A stretch of DNA of 64,000 nt from Streptomyces sp. NRRL S-118 (GTDB lineage Bacteria > Actinomycetota > Actinomycetes > Streptomycetales > Streptomycetaceae): contig NZ_KL591002.1 in assembly GCF_000716335.1 (NCBI RefSeq), positions 665,439 through 729,438 of the forward strand, written 5' to 3'. Below the pieces are notes generated by a model. The model did no database searches. It was given only the letters and a program-made list of their open reading frames with translations, and was not told the DNA's origin. Made by a program: the position numbers and the translations under genes. Shown piece by piece: positions 19,372 through 28,600 of the stretch. Every line of letters begins with the position of its first letter. Within the stretch, counting starts at the first letter, position 1.

Positions 19372-19908
19372 TCAGGCGGAGATGCCGTCGATCCGGGCCA
19401 TGGCGTCGTCAGCGCCGTACGGCTGCAGGTAGGGCAGCCAGCGCGGGTCCCTATGGCCGGTCCCGATGATGCGCCAGGCCAGGCCGGAGGGCGGGGCGGG
19501 TTGCTGGTGGAGCCGCCAGCCGAGCTCCCGCAGGTGCCGGTCGGCCTTGACGTGGTTGCAGCGCCGGCAGGCGGCCACCACGTTCTCCCAGGCGTGCTTC
19601 CCGCCGCGGCTGCGCGGAATGACGTGGTCGACGCTGGTTGCGACGCCACCGCAGTACATGCAACGCCCCCCGTCGCGGGCGAAGAGGGCCTTGCGGGTCA
19701 GAGGAACGGGCCCCCGGTAGGGGACCCGGACGAACCGCTTGAGGCGGACGACACTGGGTGCCGCCATGGCACGGGTCGCGCTGTGCAGGAAGGCGCCGGA
19801 CTCCTCGAGGCATATGGCCTTGTTCTCGAGGACGAGGACGAGCGCGCGGCGGAGCGGTACGACGCCGAGGGGCTCGTACGACGCGTTGAGGACCAGGACA
19901 TGCGGCAC
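19372..19908 (-). CDS. HNH endonuclease
   Basis: 178 residues. The HNH/zinc module is complete: CMYCGG, then VDHVIPRSRGGKHAWEN, then ACRRCNHVKAD (about residues 83-125). The N-terminal segment (VLVLNASYEPLGVVPLRRA) is typical of a widespread actinobacterial and cyanobacterial HNH family of unknown cellular role. GTG at 19908 is fixed by an ideal AAGGAGG 5 bases upstream; a longer open frame to 20031 lacks homology-like sequence. It is divergent from an MscS channel. Biological target is unknown; it is probably a housekeeping nuclease rather than part of an intron or phage, since neither is near. Confidence 0.9.
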   Translation of the reverse strand: MPHVLVLNASYEPLGVVPLRRALVLVLENKAICLEESGAFLHSATRAMAAPSVVRLKRFVRVPYRGPVPLTRKALFARDGGRCMYCGGVATSVDHVIPRSRGGKHAWENVVAACRRCNHVKADRHLRELGWRLHQQPAPPSGLAWRIIGTGHRDPRWLPYLQPYGADDAMARIDGISA

Positions 19909-20145
19909 GGATGCCTCCTTGTACGCCGGCGGCGCGTGGCTCGCGCCGGGACGATCTGCTCTCAGTCTCTCCTCATGCCAGGTCGAAGCGCCACCACGTA
20001 CCGGTAACGGGCTCGGAGTGTTTTCGACCACACCCTCTTGTCATCCCCAGGTGAGACATACCTCTCCCTCGAACATGGCAACGGACCCCCCTCGTTGTCC
20101 CGTTAGATTGTTTTGTCTGCTCTTCATGCCTGGAGGTACCCCACC

Positions 20146-21243
20146 GTGCACTGGTCCGCCGTACTGGCTGCCGACCCCACACCCGCGCCGGTGTCGCTCG
20201 ACGAGGCTGCGAAGCAGGCCAACGAGGCCGCGGGCTGGGTCGAGGAGAACTGGTCCACCTGGCTGAACACCGGGCTGCGCATCCTGCTGATCCTGGTGGT
20301 CGCCTTCGTCCTGCGGATGCTGGTCCGCCGGGCGCTGACGAAGCTCATAGAGCGCATGAACCGCAGCGCCCAGGCGGTCGAGGGCACGGCGCTCGGCGGC
20401 CTGCTGGTCAACGCGGAGCGCCGCCGCCAGCGCTCGGAGGCGATCGGCTCGGTCCTGAGGTCGGTCGCGTCGTTCCTGATCCTCGGCACCGCGGGGCTGA
20501 TGATCCTCGGCGCCTTCAACATCGACCTGGCCCCGCTGCTCGCCTCGGCGGGTGTGGCGGGTGTCGCGATCGGTTTCGGCGCGCGCAACCTGGTCACGGA
20601 CTTCCTGTCCGGCGTTTTCATGATCCTGGAGGACCAGTACGGCGTCGGGGACTCCGTCGACGCGGGCGTCGCCTCGGGCGAGGTGATCGAGGTGGGCCTG
20701 CGGGTGACGAAGCTGCGCGGCGACAACGGTGAGATCTGGTACGTCCGCAACGGCGAGATCAAGCGGATCGGCAACCTGAGCCAGGGCTGGTCGACGGCGA
20801 CGGTCGACGTCACGGTGCGCCCCTCGGAGGACCTGGACCACATCCGCGCCGTGATCACCGCGGCGGGCGAGGCCATGGCCAAGGAGGAGCCCTGGAACGA
20901 GCGCCTGTGGGGCCAGGTCGAGGTCCTGGGCCTCAACGAGGTGCTGCTCGACTCGATGACGGTCCGCCTCTCGGCCAAGACCATGCCGGGCAAGTCCCTG
21001 GGCGTGGAGCGCGAGCTGCGCTGGCGCATCAAGCGGGCCTTCGACGAGGAGGGCATCCGCATCGTGGGCGGCCTGCCGCAGCAGGCCGACGACGAGCCGA
21101 AGCCGGACCCGACGGCGGGCATGGCGCCGCCGTCGGCCTTCGCCAACACGACCTCGCCGCAGTCGGCGGCGGCGACCCCGCTGACCCCGACGGCCCCGGC
21201 TCCGGCTCCGTCGCAGCAGCCGGCGCCGAACCTGACGAAGTAG
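20146..21243 (+). CDS. MscS family mechanosensitive ion channel
   Basis: 365 residues. Membrane helices lie at about residues 38-57, 105-125 and 130-150; the last is the MscS pore helix with Gly/Ala-rich packing (LLASAGVAGVAIGFGARNLVTDFLSG split over two segments), followed by the beta domain starting EDQYGVGDSV and the NGEIKRIGNLSQGW motif. The C-terminal 45 residues are Pro/Ala-rich and probably disordered. It opens under membrane tension to release solutes after osmotic downshock. GTG at 20146 follows TGGAGG with 9 bases spacing; an upstream in-frame TTG at 20113 has no ribosome site. Confidence 0.92.
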   Translation: MHWSAVLAADPTPAPVSLDEAAKQANEAAGWVEENWSTWLNTGLRILLILVVAFVLRMLVRRALTKLIERMNRSAQAVEGTALGGLLVNAERRRQRSEAIGSVLRSVASFLILGTAGLMILGAFNIDLAPLLASAGVAGVAIGFGARNLVTDFLSGVFMILEDQYGVGDSVDAGVASGEVIEVGLRVTKLRGDNGEIWYVRNGEIKRIGNLSQGWSTATVDVTVRPSEDLDHIRAVITAAGEAMAKEEPWNERLWGQVEVLGLNEVLLDSMTVRLSAKTMPGKSLGVERELRWRIKRAFDEEGIRIVGGLPQQADDEPKPDPTAGMAPPSAFANTTSPQSAAATPLTPTAPAPAPSQQPAPNLTK

Positions 21244-21264
21244 TTCTCACTCCATAGAGCGCAT

Positions 21265-21298
21265 GCGGTAGGAATACGTTCCTACCGCGCGCTACGGT
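21265..21298 (+). promoter_or_regulatory. Palindromic operator and promoter of the VapBC-like pair
   Basis: Perfect 10-bp arms GCGGTAGGAA (21265-21274) and TTCCTACCGC (21279-21288) around TACG. A good -10 (TACGGT, 21293-21298) follows, which would put the start of transcription at or next to the ATG at 21306, so the message is probably leaderless. The palindrome covers the -35 region, as expected for autoregulation by an antitoxin. It could alternatively serve as the mscS terminator. Confidence 0.6.
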
Positions 21299-21305
21299 GA
21301 GTGGC

Positions 21306-21596
21306 ATGACCGCACGGAAGCTGTCCATCTCCGTCCCTCCCGAAGTCGAGGAGACGATCAAGGCCGCGGCGGCCGAGGAAGGCAAGCCGGTCTCCGCCTG
21401 GCTGGCCGAAGCGGCCGTGGAGAAGGCGCACGTCGCGGCACTGCACGCCGAGGCCCGAGCAGCCGCCCGTGAGCTGGTGGCCGAGTACGAGAGCGAGCAC
21501 GGGGCGCTGCCGAAGGAGTCCCGGCGGCGAGCCCGGGACTTCCTCGTGGAAACCGGCCTCCTCGACGAAAACCAGGAATGGCGGGCGGCCGGCTAG
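21306..21596 (+). CDS. Antitoxin of a PIN-type toxin-antitoxin pair
   Basis: 96 residues. The N-terminus (RKLSISVPPEVEETIKAAAAEEGKPVSAWLAEAA) has a ribbon-helix-helix pattern for DNA binding; the C-terminal part is charged and helical (LVAEYESEHGALP), suited to binding the toxin. ATG at 21306 is preferred; a GTG at 21297 would add three residues. Its stop overlaps the toxin start by one base (TAGTG). It probably neutralises the toxin and represses its own promoter through the palindrome at 21265-21288. Confidence 0.85.
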   Translation: MTARKLSISVPPEVEETIKAAAAEEGKPVSAWLAEAAVEKAHVAALHAEARAAARELVAEYESEHGALPKESRRRARDFLVETGLLDENQEWRAAG

Positions 21597-21976
21597 TGCC
21601 CGCGATCGTCTACGACACCGGCGCCCTGGTGGCCGCCGAGCGCCGCCGTCCTGACTTCCTGGCCCTCCACGACGAACTGACCGCGGCCCGTATCCGCCCG
21701 CTGGTTCCCGTGGTCGTCCTCGCTCAGGCCTGGAGGGGCGGCCCGCAGCACGGCATCTCCCGCGCCCTCAAAGGCTGCGACATCATCCCGGACACCGAAC
21801 GCCTCGGCCGCGCGGCGGGCGTCGCCTGCGCCGCGTCCCGCACGTCGGACGTCGTGGACGCGATCGTGGTGTCCCTGGCGGTCCAGCACCAGGCCCCGGT
21901 GGTCACGAGCGACCCGGAGGACCTGACGCACCTGGCGGATTCGCTGGGCGTGAGGCTGCGGTTGTTCACGGTCTGA
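21596..21976 (+). CDS. PIN-domain (VapC-like) ribonuclease toxin
   Basis: 126 residues. PIN fold acidic residues are visible: Asp in IVYDTGALVA, Asp residues in SDVVDAIVV and the final Asp in VVTSDPEDL. VapC toxins cleave specific RNAs, often tRNA, when free of antitoxin. GTG at 21596 overlaps the antitoxin stop by one base and gives a standard N-terminus; an ATG at 21578 inside the antitoxin would add six residues. The target RNA cannot be inferred from the sequence. Confidence 0.85.
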   Translation: MPAIVYDTGALVAAERRRPDFLALHDELTAARIRPLVPVVVLAQAWRGGPQHGISRALKGCDIIPDTERLGRAAGVACAASRTSDVVDAIVVSLAVQHQAPVVTSDPEDLTHLADSLGVRLRLFTV

Positions 21977-22087
21977 ACTTCCGGAGCAATATCGCCACCT
22001 TGGCGGCAATGGTCGCACCGTGGATGCGGGCACATCTCATCTCGAATTATCATCGTTGTTACATGGAGCCCGGCAGTGCAATGCACG

Positions 22088-22540
22088 CTACTTAAGCATG
22101 ACGAGCCGATCATCAACTTCCGCATTATTCCAAAGGACCGTCTCACCCTCGAATTTCCCTAGCCATAGAGTCAAGGTGCACCGGTCTGCAAATTTCAAGA
22201 AAACTGCGGTCGTACCTTCACTATCCCTGGCACTCCATGTACCTTCGCCGCTCTTGACGCCAACAACTGGCGAGTCAGCGGAGCATCCATAGTACTCCCC
22301 AAAAAGTCTCTCGGACGTAAACGCACCCCCCTCCCGCAAGATCAACAGAGAATCTTTAGGGCCACTCCAGCTTCGCATCACAAATTCTGCGTCACGCACT
22401 TCGGCCTTGGGAACCTTAGCGCTCGAATCTTCCAGGGAGGCACACCCTGATAGCCCGATGAACATCGATACCGTAAGCACAGCAGTGACAACTCTGCGCA
22501 AGCGCCCCAACGAGGCAGGCCTATTATCGGCAAAGCTCAT
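22088..22540 (-). CDS. Small lipoprotein, candidate immunity protein for the YD-repeat toxin
   Basis: 150 residues. A type II signal peptide (hydrophobic stretch VVTAVLTVSMFIGL) ends in the lipobox LSGC (Cys at about residue 33), so the protein should be lipid-anchored outside the membrane. The mature part is beta-rich with repeated Gly-aromatic turns (REGGAFTSERLFGEYYG, GEGTWSA) and two further Cys. ATG at 22540 follows GAGGGGA. It lies 115 bases behind the 3' end of the YD-repeat gene on the same strand and shares its A/T-richer composition. It is not recognised as a named family; the immunity role is inferred from position, size and predicted location. Confidence 0.75.
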   Translation of the reverse strand: MSFADNRPASLGRLRRVVTAVLTVSMFIGLSGCASLEDSSAKVPKAEVRDAEFVMRSWSGPKDSLLILREGGAFTSERLFGEYYGCSADSPVVGVKSGEGTWSARDSEGTTAVFLKFADRCTLTLWLGKFEGETVLWNNAEVDDRLVMLK

Positions 22541-22655
22541 TAAATCCCCTCACTTCGTCGCAAATATAAGCAAAGCTGCCTGCAAGTGGAGTGCCGGGCA
22601 CGTCCACTTGCAGGAACACATTGCGACCCTATGCGACCCACACGAGCCGGGTCGG

Positions 22656-25600
22656 TCAAAAGTATATTACGGTCTGGAATGTGATTGTCATGTGATGGGA
22701 CGTCATCATCCCGTTCGAGCCGAGCATCCTTGTGGCAATCACCCCGTCGTGATCTACCCACCGCTCAATAAACCTCTGCGATGGTGTTTCGTACCCCGTA
22801 GCAATGTGAGCGAAGGACGAAGCCGTCATGGAGTTTTCGATCGTCATTCTGGCTTGTATGCCCTTATGGTTGGCTCGAATGATCTTGTACCTTGTCTGAT
22901 ACGACCCCAGCACCGCTGTAGCTACGTTGTGATCTCCTGTGAGCATGGATTTCGCATCTTTTCTGAACTGTCCTCCATGATCAGTACCATCAGCGATCGA
23001 GTAGCGAAGTGCACCTTCGGTCAACCCCTCTTCCCTATACCGCTTGGCTATTTCGGCTCGTTGAATCGCCGTAAGGTCCGAAGCCATTACTTGTTGAGCC
23101 ACCCGACTATCCTGGCCATAGACTTCAGCCGACTCCAACACACCGAGGAACCATTTGGCGCCTATCTCTACGAGTCCGTCATCTCCACCGCCAGTGATGG
23201 CATCACCAGGATTGCAGCGCGGGTCAATGGGCATGGCCGCACAGAAACGCGTTTGTTCATACCCCGGTTCTGCGAACAAGGGGTGTATGTAGGGAAGGTC
23301 CACTGGCGCGGGCCCTACGAGGGGGCCAGCGCCAGCACCGCCTCCGCACCTTCGAGGAGTCGGACAACCAATCACTGTGCTGCTGCCTGAGTTGCCACCG
23401 CTGGCTGTGCCAGTGTTGCCGCCGGAAGTGGGTCCTTTCTTGCCGCCTCCCGGCCCGCCGCAGCCCCGGCCCGAGCAGCCGGCGTGCGCTCCGTCGGGCC
23501 GGTCGTTGCCAGGAGCATTGCCGACGGTGCTCGTGCCGCCCGTGCCGCCGGTGTCGAAGTAGGGGCTGTTGTCGCCTTCCCATGTGAACAGGCCGGTGGG
23601 ATCGGCATGCGTCGTGGGGTTGTTGTTGGCGTAGACGTATCCGTTGAGCGACTGGTGCTGGTCCAGAGCGAGCAGCGGGTCGACGCTGATGAACTGGCCG
23701 ATCGCCGGGTCGTACTCGCGGGCGCCGATGTGGGTCAGGCCCGTGGACTTGTCGGCCGGCTTGCCGAGGAAGGCCTTGTCGTCGGGCCAGGTGGTCGGCG
23801 CGGTGCCGCGCGGGGCGCCGAAGGGGGTGGTGTAGCGCTTGGTGACGGCCAGGGTGGTGGCGTCCAGAGCCACGCTGCTGGTGCCGTGGTGGTCGGCGGC
23901 CAGGAAGCTGAGCTTCGTGCCCGTGACTCCCGCGGTGGCCGTGCGGACCGCGACTGTCTGGCCTGCGGCACTGTAGTAACGGGTGCCGCTGAGCGTCTTG
24001 GTGGTGCCCTTCGTGGTCAGGCGGACCTCCGTGCCGCCGAGGTAGAGGACGGTGTCTCCGTCGCCGGTGGCACGGCGGACGAGGAGCTCGCCGGAGGCGT
24101 CGTACAAGTAGCTGGTGCCCAGGGCAGGCTTGGTTCCGGCCGCCGGTTCGGTGGTGGCGGCCAGCTTGCCCTCGGTGTTCCACGTCAGGGTCTGCTGGGC
24201 CTGGGTGCCGGGCCGGCTGGTGGTGTTGCCCGCCTTGTCATGGGCGTACGTGGCGTTCTTCGCGCCGGTCGTCCTGGCCAGCGGGTGCGGCTGGGCGGCG
24301 GCGGTGCCGTAGGTGTAGGTGGTGGTCTTGTCACCCGAGGTGGTGTGCTCGGTCTCCGTGGTCCGCTGGCCCGCCGTGTTGTACGCGTAGGTGGTCCAGT
24401 AGGGAGCCGCGCCGTCGAGGCCGGCGGTGGCCGGGGCCGTGGCGCAGTCGGGGGTCTTCGGTGTCCAGGCGTCCTTCAGGCGGCGGTGGCCGTCGTAGGT
24501 GAAGCACTGGTAGTCCGGCTTCGCCGTGCCGCCCTGCGTGGTGGCGTCGAAGATCGACGTGACGTTGCCAGCGGGGTCCTGCGAGAACTGCAGTTCCTGC
24601 GGCATGTAGGCGTGGACGTCGTCGGTGACCCACGACTTGGTCAGGCGCCGTGTGCCGTCCTCATAGCTGTAGTTGAGATACGCCTTCTTGGCGGTCTGAC
24701 TGACTCCCAGGTTGAGCTGGCGCAGGTCACCCTGCGGGGAGTACATGGCCGCCTGGACGTACCCGGTCATGCCCTGGGTGGACTCCAGCTGCCCCAGTGC
24801 GCCGTACTTGAACGCGACCATCTCGGAGGGCAGGCCGGCCACGGCCGGGCTGCTGGCCTGCTTGAGGGTTCCGTCGAGGTGGTAGTACGTCACTGCCGAC
24901 AGCGTCTTGGGGACACCTGCCTGGACGAGCGGGTCGCTGTCGGGCAGGGTGAGTGATGTGCCGTTGGGCCGGTACAGCGGGTCATAGCTGGTGACCTTCT
25001 GGGTGTAGGCCTTGCTGGCCGTCTGGTTGACGCCGTTCTCGTAGCGGACGGCTGTGTCCTGCTGTCCCTTGGCGAGCGTGTCGAAGGTCCAGGCGGCGAG
25101 CTTGCTCGCGTCCGTCTTCGTTCCGTCCCACAGGCCCGTCCTGCGGCCGAGGGCGTCGTACTCGGTGACGAGGGTCTTGCCCCGGGAGTCCGTGGTCGTG
25201 ATGGCCTGGTCGAGTTCGTTGTAGGTAGTGGTCGCCTTGCCCTTGTCCGGGTCGGTCGCGCTGCTCTGGCGGCCGAACAGGTCATAGGTGTACGTCCACT
25301 TGGCCTTGTCCGGGCCCTCTACGACGGCTTGCTGTCCCGCGGGTGCGTAGGTGTAGTTGGTCGCCGTGTAGTCGTCGCCGGTCGGTTGGGTGCCGCCGTA
25401 CTCACGGCGCTGTGTGGTCTGGCCGAGGGCATTGGTGACCACCGCGGCGGCCTGTCCGCCGGCCGGGGCGGTCGTGGTGACGGTGTCACCCGTGTAGGCC
25501 GTGTCGATCGACCAGCGCAGAACGTTCCTGACCTTGGTCTCGGCCTTGACGGGCCGGCCTGCGCCGTCGTAGGTGGTGTCGGTCTGCAGGGGGGCCTGGC

Positions 25601-28600
25601 CCCCGTCGATCTCCACCATGGTGCCGGACGGGGCAGCCGTCTGGTCCCAGATGTCGGAGTGGACGGAGGTCGCGATGCCGCGCTCGTCGTACCGGGTCAG
25701 TGCGATCAGACGACCGCCGGCGGGTGAGGGCGACTGCGTCTGCCGCGGGCGCAGGAGGCTGTCGTAGATCTCGTAGGTGGTGTTGTAGCCGGTCCCCTGG
25801 TTGTTGAGTGTGCCGGTGGACACCCAGGACAGGTCGGTGGACGTGACGTTGTAGGTGTAGACGTGGTTCGGGCTGAAACCACCTGAGCGCGACATGTTCG
25901 GCAGCCAGACCTTGGTGACGCGGCCGAGGCTGTCGTACTCGCTCTCGGTGATCTTGCCGTTGGGGTCGGTCGCTTTCAGTGCCGCGCCGGTGGCGAAGTC
26001 CACGAGCGTCGTTGCCGTGTGCGACTTGGCGTTGGTGACGCTGGTCGCGGTGAGCGGGCCCGCAGCGGCGGGGGTGTAGGTGGTGGTGGCGGTGGTGGAG
26101 TCGTTGGTGTCCTTGACCGTCAGAGGGCGGCCGAGGGTGTCGTAGGTGGCTGTCGAGATCTTCTGCCACACGGGCTGGTCGTCGGTGCCGTACGACTTCG
26201 CCCGGCCGGTCCACTGCGCCTCGCCCTTTGTTGGCTTCTGCGCCGCGGTCCACGTGAGGGAGTCGTAGGCGGTCGCGGTGTCGGCGATGACGTCGCCGGG
26301 CACGGCGGAGGTGGCGGGCAGGTCCAGGGCCGTTTCGGCGGTGGCGCAGGGCTTGGCCGTCGTACGGCTGCGCGCGACGAGGCTGTTGATGCCGAGAGTG
26401 TCGTTGCGGGCGTACCAGGTGCGGGTGCACTTCTCGTCACCGGTGACCGCGGTGTCGCCCTTGTCCTCGACGGTCTCGGCCATGCCGTAGGCGTCGTACG
26501 CCGTCGCCGTGGAGCGGATGCGGTCGCGGGGCGGTGAGACGGTGGTGATGCTGGTGCGGGCGTGGGTGGCACCGGTGCGGACGAAGTACGCCTCGGTGTC
26601 GGCGTACGACTTGTGCTGGGTGGCGGTCCGCCTGGACCACGGGTCGTTGACCTGGCCGCCGATCTCGGGGCCGGTGGCGCCGTTGTAGGTGACCGATTCG
26701 CGCGTGAAGCCGGCGTACTGGTCGGTATCCGTGATGGCCGGGGCCTTGATACCGGTGACGGTGGCCGTCTTGCGGGCGTCCTTGTCGGGGAGTTTGCCGT
26801 CGGCTCCGAGGACGCGGTCGCCGTTCATGCCGCGCATGTAGACGGTGACGGTCTTGGACTGCGTCCTGTCGGCCGCGCCCGTGAGGTGGGTGACCTTGCC
26901 GAAGCCGCGCCAGACGGACCAGGTGCGTTCCTTCTCCTTGACCAGCGGGTCCTCGTTGTAGTGCCAGGCGCCGCCGCCCTCGTAGGTGTAGGTGTGGCGG
27001 ACGGTGGCTGAGCCGCCCTTGGGGTCGGCGGTGGAGACCTGCGAGACGGGGTACTTGTGGAACCAGTCGAGGACCGGGTCCTTCTCGCCGTTCGGGGACC
27101 AGTAGACCGGGTAGCAACGACGGGTGTTCTCGTCGACCTTGGGCTTGGCCTGACCTGCGAGGCAGTCCGCCTGCAGGTAGTTGACGATCGTCTGCGCGCC
27201 CGTCTCGGACGTGACGACGTAGAGGCGGGGCTTGTTCAGCGGCAGGATGTTGTCCTGGGCGCCGTCGACGCGGTTCGGGCGGAACTCGTGGTCGAGCCTG
27301 ACCGGGTCGAGGGTGATCGGCGTGCCGCGAAGGCCGGTGTGGCGGATCTCTTTCAGCCACAAGGACTGGTCGGACGAGTCCCCGGTGTCGCCCGGGTCCA
27401 GATACACCTGCGTGAGCGCCCAGCTGTCCACTGCCGCGAAGCCGGGGGTGGTGGCTCCCGCGTCCCAGGCGTGCGTGGTCACGGCGGTCATACGCTTGCG
27501 CGTGAAGAAGGACGGACCGGTGATGCCGGTGCACTTGGCGCCGGCCTGGCAGATCGCGTCCAGCGGCACGTCCGGCCAGTTGTCACGCGTGTCCGGGTCG
27601 AGGTTGCTGCACCCCGTGCCGGACTGGATGCAGCGCTCCGCGTAAGCGAAGACGACCTTGTGCGAGGCGGCCGGGGCGCCGGTGAACAGTGCTCCGGCAC
27701 GCTGACCGTAGCGGATTTCCTCCAGGTACCCGCCGCGGGTGTACGGGGTGCCGGTGGTGTCGTCACCGAGCTTGTCGTAGTGGTTCTCCTCGGCCTCGTA
27801 CCAGTAGCTGGAAGCGTTGCCATGGGTGTCGACGACGTAGTCGAGGTTCCACCGCCAGGCCTGCTTCTTGTCACGGGTGGAGAAACCGGTGCCATCCGCG
27901 TAGCCGGGCTCGCCCGCGTCGTCGCCGAAGACCGGGACGGTCCACACGGACTCAGTGCGCTGGTCGGCCGGTGCGCCCTCGAGCTTGTTGAGGCCGAAGA
28001 CGTACTTGGTGCCGTCACCGGTGATGACGGTCCAGTGCTCACCGTTGTCGTCGCCGTTGTCCGCGCCGGTGGAGTGGACGACGGTGGAGGCGTCGTCGTT
28101 CTTCAGCCGCCACGTGCCGGTGGTGTCGTCCTTGACGAGCTCGCTGGCCTTGCCGTTCAGGACCAGGGAGGCGTTCTCGTACTTCCAGCACAGGTCGAAC
28201 TTGTCGGTCTGCCCGTCGTCGTCGCAGGAGCCGTACTTGCGCTCGATGTACGACGAGGTGATGTCGAAGCCTTCACCGACCGTACTGCCCTGGTTGTTGG
28301 TGTTGGCCGTGCGGCCGTCCACGCTCCCCGAGTCGTAGGAGATGCTCAAGCCCGGCTTGGGTCCCGCCGCCGGGGCGGGGATGCGCAGCGGGTAGTTCCA
28401 GGTGTACGAGCCGGAGGAACCGCCGGCCTCCCAGGTCGCGGAGGCGGCAAGCGGGGTGGCCTTGTAGTCGCCGGACCCGGAACTCGTGCCCGCGGCCACC
28501 GCGAGCACCAGGGTCTGGCCGGCGGCAGGGGCGGACGCCGACTTCGGCATGACGGCTGCGCGCCGGGCCGAGGTGACGGTGGGCTTGAAGGCCAGCTGCG

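Noticed and set aside
22407..23390. A 327-codon plus-strand frame in the A/T-richer island, opposite the toxin tip and lipoprotein start
   Set aside because: No ribosome site or recognisable domain. The minus-strand genes have a lipobox, ribosome sites and RHS continuity.
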